NCBI GenBank assembly: GCA_002898355.1
Contig: BEHD01000008.1
Coordinates: forward strand, 1 to 64,000
Direction of reading: 5' to 3'
Source of the DNA: an archaeon HR01
Lineage (GTDB): Archaea; Thermoproteota; Nitrososphaeria_A; Caldarchaeales; Caldarchaeaceae
Length of the DNA: 64,000 bases
Made by a program: the position numbers and the translations under genes. This document shows, piece by piece, positions 26,932-35,547 of this stretch. Under the pieces are notes generated by a model. That model saw nothing but the letters and a program-made list of their open reading frames with translations. It did no database searches and was not told the origin of the DNA. Positions within the stretch are counted from its first letter, which is position 1, and each line of letters opens with the position of its first letter.

Positions 26932-28533
26932 CTACTTGCCTGTCTTCGACTCCGCCTTCTTCTTCTTCCACTCCTCAGCTATCCTGTTCAACACCCTCAA
27001 TATATCATCGTCTGAGGTGCCGACGTTGCCGAGTATGAGGTCGTGGATAGCTGGTCTTGCAACACCTGCCTGCCAGTACCCCCACCACTCAGACCACCAC
27101 GTTGTCATCCTCGGGTCGTTGAAGAAGTCATATGTGTTGAATAGGACTTGCTTCTTTATCTCCGGGTCCACCCACGTCTTGATGGACTCTCTGATATCCG
27201 CATATTTCGGGTCCTCCCACATGGATATGTATATGGGGCCTACACCCTTCTCATTGTTCAGACGTCTGCATACGAAGTATTCTCCATTCTCGAAGTCCGG
27301 CTTGCCGTTTCTCGTCCTTCCACCGACAAACTGCATCACACGCCATGCAGCCTCGAGGTGTTTAGGTCCCTTATCGGCCGTGGCCTTGGAGACCAGATAG
27401 GACCTGTATATGGCTGAGACCTTTCCGGTTCCCGGGTTCATCCCCATCCTCAGGTTTCCAGCCTCCTTCGAAGGCGGGGTGTTGGCGAAGGCTAGGTCGT
27501 AGTCGGGCATCCAGAAGAATGTATGCGCTCCGGAGCCGAATGCGTTGACGGCCTGAGCCTCGTCGTAGAGAACGCCTTTGGTTGAGGCCAGCTTCTCCTT
27601 GTGTATCATGTCCAGCTGCCAGCGGAGAGACCTGAAGAGGGCTGAGCCCTTGTCGTTGAAGATGGGGTTGAGGTCTTCGTCCCACATGTATGGACCTTTG
27701 TCACCCTCAGCCATTCCAAGCATGAAGTCGTATATGCCTACCTCGACAAACCCCCAGCTGCCGTACCAGATGCCTATCGGGTCGTCGTTGATACCTTTCT
27801 GCTTTATTGTCCTAGCCTGCTCCTCCAACTCCTCCCAAGTCTTCGGCGGCTCACCTATACCAGCTTCATCCAGATGCCTCTTGTTATACATGAATGGCTG
27901 TGCACCTCCATAGTATGCGAGCCCACTCATCAGACCTGTGTCTGGGTTGATGAATCCCGACCTAAACCCTGGGAATATGTCGTCCAAGTATCGGCGTATC
28001 TCTGGGAAGTAGGCCTCCATATCTATGGCCCATCCGTTCTGCTGGTAGATGTATGTGACGTCCGGTGTGCTGTAGTGTATCGTGGGCGGGTTCCCCGCTG
28101 TATAGGCTGCGCTTATCCCCGAGAAGAATGTATCCAAACCATAGTCAACGACTTTAATCTTGACGTCGTCGTTCCAAGCGTTAAACTTTTCAGCGTTATC
28201 CTGTACAAGCTCTACACCCCAGCTCCATATACCCCATGTAACCTCAACCACCTGGGGTGGTGGCTGGGTCTGGGTCACGGTCCCTGCTACGGTCTGGGTC
28301 ACGGTCCCTGTTACGGTCTGTGTCACAGTTCGGGTTACCGTCTCGGTTCTTGCAGGCCCTGCCTGTGAGAGGCCTGCGAAATACCCGCCCGACCCCGCAA
28401 CTACAGCTCCAACAACCGCACCTATAGCAGCAGCGCCCGCCTTGCTAATCGCTTTCCTTCGTGTTATGTTGGTGGACAAGAAGTCTGGCGACTTGGACGA
28501 TTCGCTCTCCCTCAAATCCCTGTTTTTCTTCAC
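26932..28533 (-). CDS. Carbohydrate ABC transporter substrate-binding protein with Tat-type signal
   Basis: A 533-residue extracytoplasmic receptor (SBP family 1). The N-terminus has TRRKAISK followed by a hydrophobic Ala/Gly helix, a twin-arginine-type signal, then a Thr-Val-Gln linker (TVTQTVTGTVTQTVAGTV) encoded by short direct repeats. The mature lobe begins VEVTWGIWSWGVELVQDNAEKFNAW and has the extracellular solute-binding pattern throughout (LDEAGIGEPPKTWEELEEQ). The start is GTG at 28533, with an AAAAACTTAT TATA element about 30 bp upstream. It leads the SBP-MalF-MalG operon. Confidence 0.9.
   Translation of the reverse strand: MKKNRDLRESESSKSPDFLSTNITRRKAISKAGAAAIGAVVGAVVAGSGGYFAGLSQAGPARTETVTRTVTQTVTGTVTQTVAGTVTQTQPPPQVVEVTWGIWSWGVELVQDNAEKFNAWNDDVKIKVVDYGLDTFFSGISAAYTAGNPPTIHYSTPDVTYIYQQNGWAIDMEAYFPEIRRYLDDIFPGFRSGFINPDTGLMSGLAYYGGAQPFMYNKRHLDEAGIGEPPKTWEELEEQARTIKQKGINDDPIGIWYGSWGFVEVGIYDFMLGMAEGDKGPYMWDEDLNPIFNDKGSALFRSLRWQLDMIHKEKLASTKGVLYDEAQAVNAFGSGAHTFFWMPDYDLAFANTPPSKEAGNLRMGMNPGTGKVSAIYRSYLVSKATADKGPKHLEAAWRVMQFVGGRTRNGKPDFENGEYFVCRRLNNEKGVGPIYISMWEDPKYADIRESIKTWVDPEIKKQVLFNTYDFFNDPRMTTWWSEWWGYWQAGVARPAIHDLILGNVGTSDDDILRVLNRIAEEWKKKKAESKTGK
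28267..28338. repeat. Three tandem 24-bp repeats encoding the Thr-rich linker
   Basis: Three consecutive 24-bp units begin GGTCTGGGTCACGGTCCCTG; units 1 and 2 differ at one base and unit 3 is more diverged. They lie inside the binding-protein gene and encode the TVTQT-type linker, so unit number could change linker length by slippage. This is a coding repeat, not a CRISPR. Confidence 0.85.
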
Positions 28534-28560
28534 AGCTAGAAAAGATAGTTTAGGAGGGAA

Positions 28561-28570
28561 ATAAGTTTTT
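28561..28570 (-). promoter_or_regulatory. TATA box of the carbohydrate SBP-MalF-MalG operon
   Basis: Minus-strand AAAAACTTAT is centred about 30 bp above the GTG at 28533. The rest of the spacer up to 28795 (about 225 bp) shows no open frame, RNA or repeat that I recognise. Confidence 0.45.
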
Positions 28571-28795
28571 CCCTCCCCATTAAGAACTAGTTACGCATCT
28601 ATCTCCCTCACCAGCTTCGATAGCCACTCATGCGGTTAATGGGGAGGAGCTAGCCGTAAGATATCTCCCAGTAGCGGCTTCCAGAGTGTTGGGGACTGGC
28701 CCCACAGGACAATACCCTCCCTCAACCCCACCATAACAGTAGGATTTCTGGAAGATGTTGGTTAGAGTGGGGGCATACAAGGCTTCGGTAGAGAA

Positions 28796-29647
28796 CTAGC
28801 AGGTCCTCTCCCAGACCCTGTAGACACCGAGGGCGCTTAAACCGATTAGGAGATAAACCTCACCGGTGTATGCGTCTATTAGGGCTTCGTAGCCGTGGAG
28901 GGGGCTCTGCTCAGCCACCACTCTGAGGCTATACATCGGTTTACCGCCGCAGATTTTCAAGCCCTGGAGATGGGGCTCCCCATACGTAAACCCTGTAAAG
29001 CCATACTCGTATATCATGGCCATAACCTTCTCAAAGTTGGGTTTGGGTAGGGGTCTCTGGATTAGCGGAAGCCGGTAGACATCGAAGAGGGTTATAGAGT
29101 TGGCCACATCATCCTCTAGACCCCACTCCACCAAGTAGCCGCTGGCCAGAATCCTCTGCCCCCTATAGGCCTGGTAGCCCCTATAGATTTTGGAGAGCCC
29201 GCCGTCTCCGCCAACATCGAGGATAAAGTCGGCCGTCACATATGGGTTGCCTGAAAGTTCCTTCAGGAGAAACGCCACAGATGAGGGGACATCGGAGGTG
29301 AAACCCCTAAGCGATATCTTGGCTAGGTTGGTATAGCTCATAAATCTGAACTCACCCCTGCAAAACCCTACCTGTACACTGTTGTTCTCCTCGGTGCGGA
29401 AATACTCGATCACACACCCCTGAAGCCTGATCACGTTAGTCCTTTCCACCAGTCTGTCGCCTAATATTTCGGAGAATCTCGAGGCCAGGCCGCCTGAACT
29501 CATCCTGTTGTAGGGTATGATGCTTTCAAGCCTAACCGTTTCAGGGATGGGTGTGAGGAGCCCTGCGGATTGTAGATACATGTAGGTGGAGAAGATGAGG
29601 AGCGCCGATAGGGCTGAGATGTAAAGTTTAAACCTCAAACAAGGCAC
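28796..29647 (-). CDS. Uncharacterised membrane-anchored protein with PepSY-like C-terminus
   Basis: A 283-residue protein not recognised with confidence. Residues about 7-30 form one hydrophobic helix (YISALSALLIFSTYMYL), so it is anchored with the bulk probably outside. The C-terminus has GYEALIDAYTGEVYLLIGL, reminiscent of PepSY domains (DAxTGEV), preceded by a Tyr/Gly-rich stretch GFTGFTYGEPHLQG. The stop of this gene is near a featureless spacer and its start abuts the stop of dehydrogenase copy 4 with no gap, so the two may be co-transcribed. No function is proposed. Confidence 0.65.
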   Translation of the reverse strand: MPCLRFKLYISALSALLIFSTYMYLQSAGLLTPIPETVRLESIIPYNRMSSGGLASRFSEILGDRLVERTNVIRLQGCVIEYFRTEENNSVQVGFCRGEFRFMSYTNLAKISLRGFTSDVPSSVAFLLKELSGNPYVTADFILDVGGDGGLSKIYRGYQAYRGQRILASGYLVEWGLEDDVANSITLFDVYRLPLIQRPLPKPNFEKVMAMIYEYGFTGFTYGEPHLQGLKICGGKPMYSLRVVAEQSPLHGYEALIDAYTGEVYLLIGLSALGVYRVWERTC

Positions 29648-30652
29648 CTAGGACAGCTTCACCACCCTCCCTTCCCTCGCAGACTCTTCAGCCGCCAATA
29701 CAGCCTCCAGAGCAGCCCTAGCATCCTCGGGCGGAGCTAGCACAGGCTTCCTATCCTCGGCTACACATCTCACGAAATATGCTATCTCCTCCTTCAACGC
29801 TCCAACAATACCCCCATGGACGACAGGCCAGTGGACCGTGTCAGGCATCTTCACACCTGAGCCGTCGTTTATGAGGAGGCCGGACTCCGCACAGTCGATG
29901 TATAATGCTCCCCGGTCGCCTAGGACCTCCATCTTTGCGTCGATGGCGTAGGGTGTGTTCTCGGGTAGGAACCATAGGCTTTCACACACACATTTAGACC
30001 CGCCCCTGAAACTGTATACCGTCCAAGTTATTTCGGGGTTAGGTGCTCCCGTGCGGGTGTCCAGCATCGTGGCATAGACCGATTCCACCCTATCGCCGAG
30101 ATACCAGAGCATCAGGTCCGTATCATGTATGGCGTCAAGGGATATCGGGGTGCCATACCTTAGATGGGGCCTCGCAAAAACCCCAGGTATATTCCTCCTC
30201 GCATACATCGAAAGTATCCTCCCTATCCTTCCTTCTGAAATGGCCTGCTTGGCCAGGGCGTACCGGTTCTCAAACCGGAGTATATGGCCCACCATGAAGT
30301 GGGCTCCAGACCTCTTCGCAGCCCTTATCATGTCGTCAGCCTCATCCAGAGACGCCGCTATGGGTTTCTCCACAAGTACATGCTTACCGTGTTCAAAAGC
30401 TGTTATGACTGGTTTGGCGTGGTCGCTGACATGCGTTACAACGCTGACGGCCTCCAGCTCCGGGTCTGAGAGCATCCTCTCCCAGTCTGTGTAGGCTTTG
30501 GATACGCCATATCTTCTAGCCATATTCTCCGCCCTCTCACGTGTCCTAGAACAGACGGCCACAACCCTAGCATTCGGTAGCTGGGAGAGAACCTGGAGAT
30601 GTTTTTCACCGAACCATCCGAGGCCTACAACCCCCACGTTTACCTGTTTCAT
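29648..30652 (-). CDS. Gfo/Idh/MocA-family oxidoreductase (copy 4)
   Basis: A 334-residue dehydrogenase: VGVVGLGWFGEKHLQVLSQL (GxGxxG), VEKPIAASLDEADDM, ARPHLRYGTPISLDAIHDTDLMLW with the catalytic His, and ARAALEAVLAAEESAREGRV at the end, the common family tail. It is divergent from the M24 peptidase gene across a 53-bp spacer with a shared AT-rich core. Confidence 0.9.
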   Translation of the reverse strand: MKQVNVGVVGLGWFGEKHLQVLSQLPNARVVAVCSRTRERAENMARRYGVSKAYTDWERMLSDPELEAVSVVTHVSDHAKPVITAFEHGKHVLVEKPIAASLDEADDMIRAAKRSGAHFMVGHILRFENRYALAKQAISEGRIGRILSMYARRNIPGVFARPHLRYGTPISLDAIHDTDLMLWYLGDRVESVYATMLDTRTGAPNPEITWTVYSFRGGSKCVCESLWFLPENTPYAIDAKMEVLGDRGALYIDCAESGLLINDGSGVKMPDTVHWPVVHGGIVGALKEEIAYFVRCVAEDRKPVLAPPEDARAALEAVLAAEESAREGRVVKLS

Positions 30653-30670
30653 GGTCTAGGTTATGAGTGG

Positions 30671-30690
30671 AAAATATTTAAAAATTATAA
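30671..30690. promoter_or_regulatory. Symmetric bidirectional promoter core
   Basis: AAAATATTTAAAAATTATAA is centred at 30680, about 26 bp from the ATG at 30652 on the left and the ATG at 30706 on the right, the standard TATA-to-start spacing for archaeal promoters in both directions. A GAAGGAG (30694-30700) precedes the right-hand ATG. Confidence 0.55.
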
Positions 30691-30705
30691 TGTGAAGGAG
30701 TTGTT

Positions 30706-31839
30706 ATGCCTTGGGGTGAAGGCCAGAGGAGGAGGTGTAGCAGGCTTCAAGAGATTATGGATGAGAAAAACCTTGACCTAGTTGTTGTGGGAAGCCCTAA
30801 AAACATCTTCTACTTCACAGGATACATCACAGCCCATCTGTACATGCCCTCTATGCTACTGGTCTTTAGGGTGGATGAGCCTGTCTTGATAACTGGAGCC
30901 GCAGATAAGGAGCTGGCGGCCAGAAAATTTGGGGGCGAGGTCTTAGAATACGTCAACTACAGCCTCGATACCAGGATGCGCCCATATCCAAATCTTGCTG
31001 TGGAGACATCCCGGAAGATCCTAGCCCGTTTCAAGCCTGAAAATGGTAGAATAGGGTATGAGGGCTGGGGTCTAAACTCGGCCATGCTCCACGAATTGGT
31101 GAGGTCGTTCAAGGGGGCAGACTTGCAGGATATCTCCCAGGATATCCTCTGGATGAGGATTAGCAAGGACGAGGACGAGCTGGAGGAGCTGCGTAAAGCA
31201 GGCAGACTAAACGACCTAGCATATGGGCTGGCCAAGAGGGTGGCTTTGGAGGGGAAGACCGAGGTGGATATCTACTCGTATGTTCAGTCAGAACTTATCA
31301 AGGAGGTAGGGGGGTATCAGTATTTCTACGGCGACATAGTGTCGGGAGAGAGATGTGTAAACATCGGTGGGCCGCCTACGAGGAGGGTTCTCAGAAACGG
31401 CGAGACGGTCATCCTTGACCTATGGGTTGTGACAGGGGAGTACTGGTCGGACACCTGTAGAACTTTCGTGGTGGGTGGCAAGCCCTCCCCGGAACAGGAT
31501 AAGGTCTTCAAGGTTTTGATTGAGGTTTTGAAGGCTGGGGAGGACGTGCTACGGCCTGGTGTGACAGGGGCCGAGGTATACAAGGCCGTCTACGACGCCA
31601 TAGACCGTGCTGGATACGGGAAATATTTCCCACACCATGCTGGCCACTGTCTTGGGCTTGAGGCTTGGGAGCCACCCTACTTCATACCTGGCGACAACAC
31701 ACCGTTGAGGGAGAATTCGGTCTGCACCCTCGAGCCGGGGATCTACTTCAGTGAGATAGGTGGGGTCAGGTTGGAGAACAACTACGTGGTACGGAGGGAT
31801 GGGGTGGAGGTCCTGAATAGGTTCCCCTTGGAGCCGTGA
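30706..31839 (+). CDS. M24-family metallopeptidase (Xaa-Pro dipeptidase-like)
   Basis: A 377-residue two-domain creatinase/prolidase-fold protein. The N-terminal domain contains LDLVVVGSPKNIFYFTGYITAH; the catalytic pita-bread domain has ILDLWVVTGEYWSDTCRTF (two Asp ligands), HHAGHCLGLEAWEPPYF (His) and VCTLEPGIYFSEIGGVRLEN (two Glu). All five metal ligands are therefore present. Prolidases, creatinases and DMSP lyases share this fold, so the substrate is uncertain. An internal ATG at 30757 (MDEKNLDL) is an alternative start. Confidence 0.87.
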   Translation: MPWGEGQRRRCSRLQEIMDEKNLDLVVVGSPKNIFYFTGYITAHLYMPSMLLVFRVDEPVLITGAADKELAARKFGGEVLEYVNYSLDTRMRPYPNLAVETSRKILARFKPENGRIGYEGWGLNSAMLHELVRSFKGADLQDISQDILWMRISKDEDELEELRKAGRLNDLAYGLAKRVALEGKTEVDIYSYVQSELIKEVGGYQYFYGDIVSGERCVNIGGPPTRRVLRNGETVILDLWVVTGEYWSDTCRTFVVGGKPSPEQDKVFKVLIEVLKAGEDVLRPGVTGAEVYKAVYDAIDRAGYGKYFPHHAGHCLGLEAWEPPYFIPGDNTPLRENSVCTLEPGIYFSEIGGVRLENNYVVRRDGVEVLNRFPLEP

Positions 31840-31872
31840 AAAACTTAAAAGTGCTGGCTGGGTGGTAGAGAC

Positions 31873-32259
31873 ATGCCTAAAACGGTTGTCTTCTCCGAGA
31901 AGGCACCACGCCCAGTGGGCAAGTATTCCCAAGCGATAAAGGCAGGCGACTTCCTATTCATATCTGGCCAGATAGCGATAAACCCTGCATCCGGCAAGAT
32001 AGAGGAGAATACGGTGGCGGGGCAGACGAGGAGAATCCTAGAGAACGTCAAAGCCCTTCTGGAGTCGCAGGGTGCAAGCCTCAAAAACGTGGTTAAGGTG
32101 ACGGTCTTTCTCTCCAAGCCCGAGGATTTTGGGGAGATGAACAGGGTCTACAGCGAATACTTCTCCGAGGAGCCCCCCGCCCGTTCGACTGTGGCGGCAA
32201 ACATACCGGGTGAGGGAGCCCTCCTAGAGATAGATTTCATAGCGTATCTTGGGGACTGA
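31873..32259 (+). CDS. ridA: RidA (YjgF/YER057c/UK114) family imine deaminase
   Basis: A 128-residue trimeric protein. The family pattern is complete: KAPRPVGKYSQAIKAGDFLFISGQ, TRRILENVKALLESQGASLK, and EEPPARSTVAANIPGEGALLEID with the Arg that binds the substrate carboxylate. It hydrolyses reactive enamine/imine intermediates from amino-acid metabolism. The neighbouring cyclodeaminase-like and amidase genes fit a pathway that generates imines. It is 33 bp after the M24 peptidase gene and 15 bp before dehydrogenase copy 5. Confidence 0.93.
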   Translation: MPKTVVFSEKAPRPVGKYSQAIKAGDFLFISGQIAINPASGKIEENTVAGQTRRILENVKALLESQGASLKNVVKVTVFLSKPEDFGEMNRVYSEYFSEEPPARSTVAANIPGEGALLEIDFIAYLGD

Positions 32260-32274
32260 CGGTGCAGCATCCTC

Positions 32275-33276
32275 TTGCATAGGCTGAGGGCTGGAGTTGT
32301 CGGGGTAGGCTCTTTCGGCTCCCTCCACGCAAGGGCATATTTTGAGAACCCTTCAACAGAGCTGGTTGCCGTAGCAGACGTAGACCAGGCGAGGTCTGTA
32401 GAGGTGGCCAGACGATACGGTGCAAAATCATACACCGATTATGAGGAGATGTATAGGTCTGAGAGGCTGGACCTGGTCTCCGTGGCCACCCCAGATAACC
32501 TCCACGTCAACCCAGCTGTGAAGGCCGCCGAGGCGGGCATCCATATCTTGGTGGAGAAGCCTATAGCGATGACCCTCGAGGACGCAGACCGGATAATCTC
32601 TTCAGCGGCGAGGAATGGTGTTAAGCTCATGGTCAACTTTATACTGCGATTCGACCCCCGTTACAGAGCTGCCTACGAGCGTGTCTCATCGGGCGGTATC
32701 GGGGAGGTGGTGACCATGTGGGGTAGGCGGACAACACTTCTGGAGACAGCTAGAAAATATGGGAAGTTCTCCAACCTTCTCCACGATGTTATCATACACG
32801 ACATAGATATGTTCAATCTAATGTCCCTCTCGGAGCCGACTCAAGCCTACTGTGTCAAGGTTAGAAAGGCGTGTAGGGAGCTGGGTGTTGACGACGCCTA
32901 CCTCGGGATAGTCAGGTATAGAAATGGTGCCGCAGCCTCGTTCGAGACGAGCTGGGTTCTGCCCTCGTCAAGCCCCCACTGGCTTGATGCAAGGCTACAC
33001 ATCGTAGGGACCGGCGGCGCCATATACATCGACCTCCAATCCCACGGACTGGAGGTTGTGGAGGATGTGAAATTCTCAAGACCTGACCTCTCCAACTGGC
33101 CTGTGGTCGGTGGGAGGCTTATGGGTAATCTCAGGGAGGCGGTAAACCATTTCGTCGAATGCGTGGCCGGGGATAAAGAGCCTTGGCCGGGCGGTGCTGA
33201 TGCTAGGAAGGCTTTGGCTGTCGTGCTTGCATTATCCGAGTCGGCCGAGACGGAGAGGCCGGTGGCGCTGGGTTAG
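32275..33276 (+). CDS. Gfo/Idh/MocA-family oxidoreductase (copy 5)
   Basis: A 333-residue dehydrogenase: LRAGVVGVGSFGSLHARAYF (GxGxxG), VEKPIAMTLEDADRI, and LLHDVIIHDIDMFNL with the catalytic His. The only usable in-frame start after the RidA stop is TTG 32275. It resembles copies 2 and 4 in its tail (ARKALAVVLALSESAETERPV). It is in a rightward unit M24-RidA-Gfo-kinase-enolase. Confidence 0.88.
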   Translation: MHRLRAGVVGVGSFGSLHARAYFENPSTELVAVADVDQARSVEVARRYGAKSYTDYEEMYRSERLDLVSVATPDNLHVNPAVKAAEAGIHILVEKPIAMTLEDADRIISSAARNGVKLMVNFILRFDPRYRAAYERVSSGGIGEVVTMWGRRTTLLETARKYGKFSNLLHDVIIHDIDMFNLMSLSEPTQAYCVKVRKACRELGVDDAYLGIVRYRNGAAASFETSWVLPSSSPHWLDARLHIVGTGGAIYIDLQSHGLEVVEDVKFSRPDLSNWPVVGGRLMGNLREAVNHFVECVAGDKEPWPGGADARKALAVVLALSESAETERPVALG

Positions 33277-33284
33277 ATGAGACG

Positions 33285-34274
33285 ATGAGCCTCGAAGAGA
33301 TCAGTGGCGTGATACGCAGTCTGACGGATGGCGAGATTGTGGAACTGAAACCCCTCAGCGGCGGGGTATCCTGCATAGTCTATCTAGTCTCCACGTCGAG
33401 GGGGAGCTGGGTGGTGAAGAAGGCTCTTCCCAGGCTTATGGTCCAGGATGAATGGGTTGCCGATGTTAACAGGGTCTTCCGGGAGTCTGCCTGTCTTAAA
33501 GCCATCAGAGAGCTGGTGGGTGAGGATGCGGCTCCCAAGGTTCTTCTAGAGGATAGGCAGCACCACATGTTTGTGATGGAATATGGTGAGGGCGGTGTTA
33601 CTTGGAAGGAGATGCTTATGAAGGGGGTGATAGATCCCTCGCTAACCATCCGTGCCGCCCACATATTGGCCAAACTCCACACTAAAAGCGTGGGGCTGGA
33701 GTGGGTGCGGGAAGAGTTCTACGAGGCCACCAACTTCCACCAGCTGAGGATAGATCCATACATCCTGCATACGTCGAGAAAACATCCTGATATCTCTGGC
33801 CAGCTCCTCAAGATAGCGGATATCCTCTGGACGAGGAAGATGTGTCTGGTCCACGGTGATTATAGCCCTAAGAATATCCTCTATCTGCCTGACGGCAGGC
33901 TCTGGGTTCTGGACTGTGAGCCGGCCCACTACGGCCATCCAGCCTTCGATATAGCCTTCTGCACCAACCATCTACTCCTTAAATCTATCCACTTCAACGG
34001 ACCTGCTTATCTACGGGAGGCTAGAAGGCTGTGGGCAGAGTACTGGCGTGGCGTGGGCTGGGATGGAGGGGAGGAGCTGGAGAGGGAGGCTGCTATGATT
34101 CTCTCAGCTTTGATGTTGGCGCGTGTGGACGGCAAATCGCCGGTTGAGTATCTCTCCGAGGAGAACAGGGTTAGAACCCGTCTTCTGGCTAAGAAGATGA
34201 TAAGGGATGGGGTGGATAGCTTCGAGATGCTTAGCTGTAGGGTTGAGGAGGAGTTAAGACGTGAAAATATCTGA
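33285..34274 (+). CDS. APH/choline-kinase-fold phosphotransferase (MTR-kinase-like)
   Basis: A 329-residue kinase of the aminoglycoside-phosphotransferase superfamily. The catalytic loop HGDYSPKNIL (HxDxxxxN) and metal-binding LDCEPAHYGHPAFDIAF are both intact, and the N-lobe has SGGVSCIVYLVSTSRGSWVVKKAL for ATP. Sequence feel is nearest to 5-methylthioribose kinase and sugar kinases of this fold rather than antibiotic resistance. It overlaps the enolase-like gene by 14 bp, so kinase and enolase-like protein are probably translated together and act in one pathway. Confidence 0.85.
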   Translation: MSLEEISGVIRSLTDGEIVELKPLSGGVSCIVYLVSTSRGSWVVKKALPRLMVQDEWVADVNRVFRESACLKAIRELVGEDAAPKVLLEDRQHHMFVMEYGEGGVTWKEMLMKGVIDPSLTIRAAHILAKLHTKSVGLEWVREEFYEATNFHQLRIDPYILHTSRKHPDISGQLLKIADILWTRKMCLVHGDYSPKNILYLPDGRLWVLDCEPAHYGHPAFDIAFCTNHLLLKSIHFNGPAYLREARRLWAEYWRGVGWDGGEELEREAAMILSALMLARVDGKSPVEYLSEENRVRTRLLAKKMIRDGVDSFEMLSCRVEEELRRENI

Positions 34275-35547
34275 CGTCAAAGCCTTTGAGGTTTTGGATT
34301 CCCGTGGATTCCCCACAGTTGAGGCCGTTGTATGGATAGGGGATAGACATGTGGGTTCTGCTATTGTGCCGGCCGGCGCCTCCAAGGGAAGCCATGAGGC
34401 CTTTGAGATGAGGGATGGGGGGAGACGTTGGATGGGCCGTGGTGTCAGGAAGGCGGTAGATAACGTCAACACTGTGATACGGAAGGCCTTGATAGGTGTT
34501 GAGGCTGAGCATGTGGATGATATATTGCTGGGACTTGACGATAGCGGGAACAAATCTAAGCTTGGGGCTAACGCAGTGCTGGCGGTATCACTGGCGGCGG
34601 CTAGAGCCGCTGCAAATTACAAGGGGGTACCGTTATACCGCTATATTCAGGGTCTTACAGGCGCTAAGCCCGTCATCCCAACCCCTATGGTTAACATGAT
34701 AAGTGGTGGCCATCACGCTGCGTGGAACCTGGACTTCCAAGACCTCCTGATAATACCCCTCAAAGCTGAAAACTTCAGCCAGGCGTTGGAGGATGTGGGG
34801 CTGGTATATCACAGCCTTAAAAAGACCCTCTCGGAGAGGGGTTATTCAACACTGCTGGCCGATGAGGGTGGGTTCAGCCCCAGATGTAGAAGCCATGAGG
34901 AGGCCTTCCAGCTCCTCCTCGCCTCCATCGAGGAGCCAGGGTTTAAGCCAGGCCACGACATCGGCCTAGCGCTAGACGTAGCCGCAACCCATCTCTACAG
35001 CGGGGGTTTCTACAACATACATCTCGAAAACCTTCGCCTCAGCCCTGGGGAGATGGTGGACTACATCACCCAGCTATGCGGGAGATATCCGGTCGTATCT
35101 GTTGAAGACGGATGCTCCGAAGACGACTGGGATGGCTGGAGAGTTCTCACCAGGAGGCTGGGCGGCAGAGTCCAGCTGCTGGGGGACGACCTTTTCACAA
35201 CAGATGTCAAAAGAATAAGGAAGGGTGTTGAGGAGGGTGTGGCCAACTCGGTTCTCATTAAGCCCAACCAGGTGGGCACACTTAGAGAGACTCTGGAGGC
35301 TTTGAAATACTGCTCCGAGGTTGGGTATACGCCTGTGGTGTCGGCCCGGTCAGGAGATACGGAGGACAGCTTCATCTCAGACCTTGCAGTAGGTGCCGGA
35401 GTAGCCCAGATAAAGATAGGCTCTATCGCCAGGTCTGAGAGGACATCAAAATACAACAGGCTTCTCAGGATTGAGGATGAGTTATCGGGGGCGGCCAAGT
35501 ACCTAGGTGGGAAGGCGTTGAGGCTCTCTGGCGACCTTGTTGGCTAG
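34261..35547 (+). CDS. Enolase paralogue with altered active site
   Basis: A 428-residue enolase-superfamily protein of the phosphopyruvate hydratase group, starting GTG with GGAGGAG upstream. Retained compared with yeast/E. coli enolase: DSRGFPTVEA start, His in SGGHHAAWN, Glu of ADEGG, metal ligands in LALDVAA, SVEDG and GDDLF, catalytic Lys in LIKPNQ and SKYNRLL. Changed: the loop SHRSGETED reads SARSGDTED (His373 of yeast to Ala), FQEF reads FQDL (Glu168 to Asp), and GASTGSREA reads GASKGSHEA. This suggests a different phosphorylated hydroxy-acid substrate or lost activity. The 3' end overlaps the convergent FAH gene by 45 bp. Confidence 0.88.
   Translation: MKISDVKAFEVLDSRGFPTVEAVVWIGDRHVGSAIVPAGASKGSHEAFEMRDGGRRWMGRGVRKAVDNVNTVIRKALIGVEAEHVDDILLGLDDSGNKSKLGANAVLAVSLAAARAAANYKGVPLYRYIQGLTGAKPVIPTPMVNMISGGHHAAWNLDFQDLLIIPLKAENFSQALEDVGLVYHSLKKTLSERGYSTLLADEGGFSPRCRSHEEAFQLLLASIEEPGFKPGHDIGLALDVAATHLYSGGFYNIHLENLRLSPGEMVDYITQLCGRYPVVSVEDGCSEDDWDGWRVLTRRLGGRVQLLGDDLFTTDVKRIRKGVEEGVANSVLIKPNQVGTLRETLEALKYCSEVGYTPVVSARSGDTEDSFISDLAVGAGVAQIKIGSIARSERTSKYNRLLRIEDELSGAAKYLGGKALRLSGDLVG

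Noticed and set aside
28267-28338. Short direct repeats resembling a CRISPR
   Set aside because: Repeats are contiguous without spacers and encode the Thr-rich linker of the binding protein.
33285-34274. Antibiotic-resistance aminoglycoside phosphotransferase
   Set aside because: Only the fold and catalytic loop are shared; context with an enolase paralogue and sugar genes suggests metabolic kinase.
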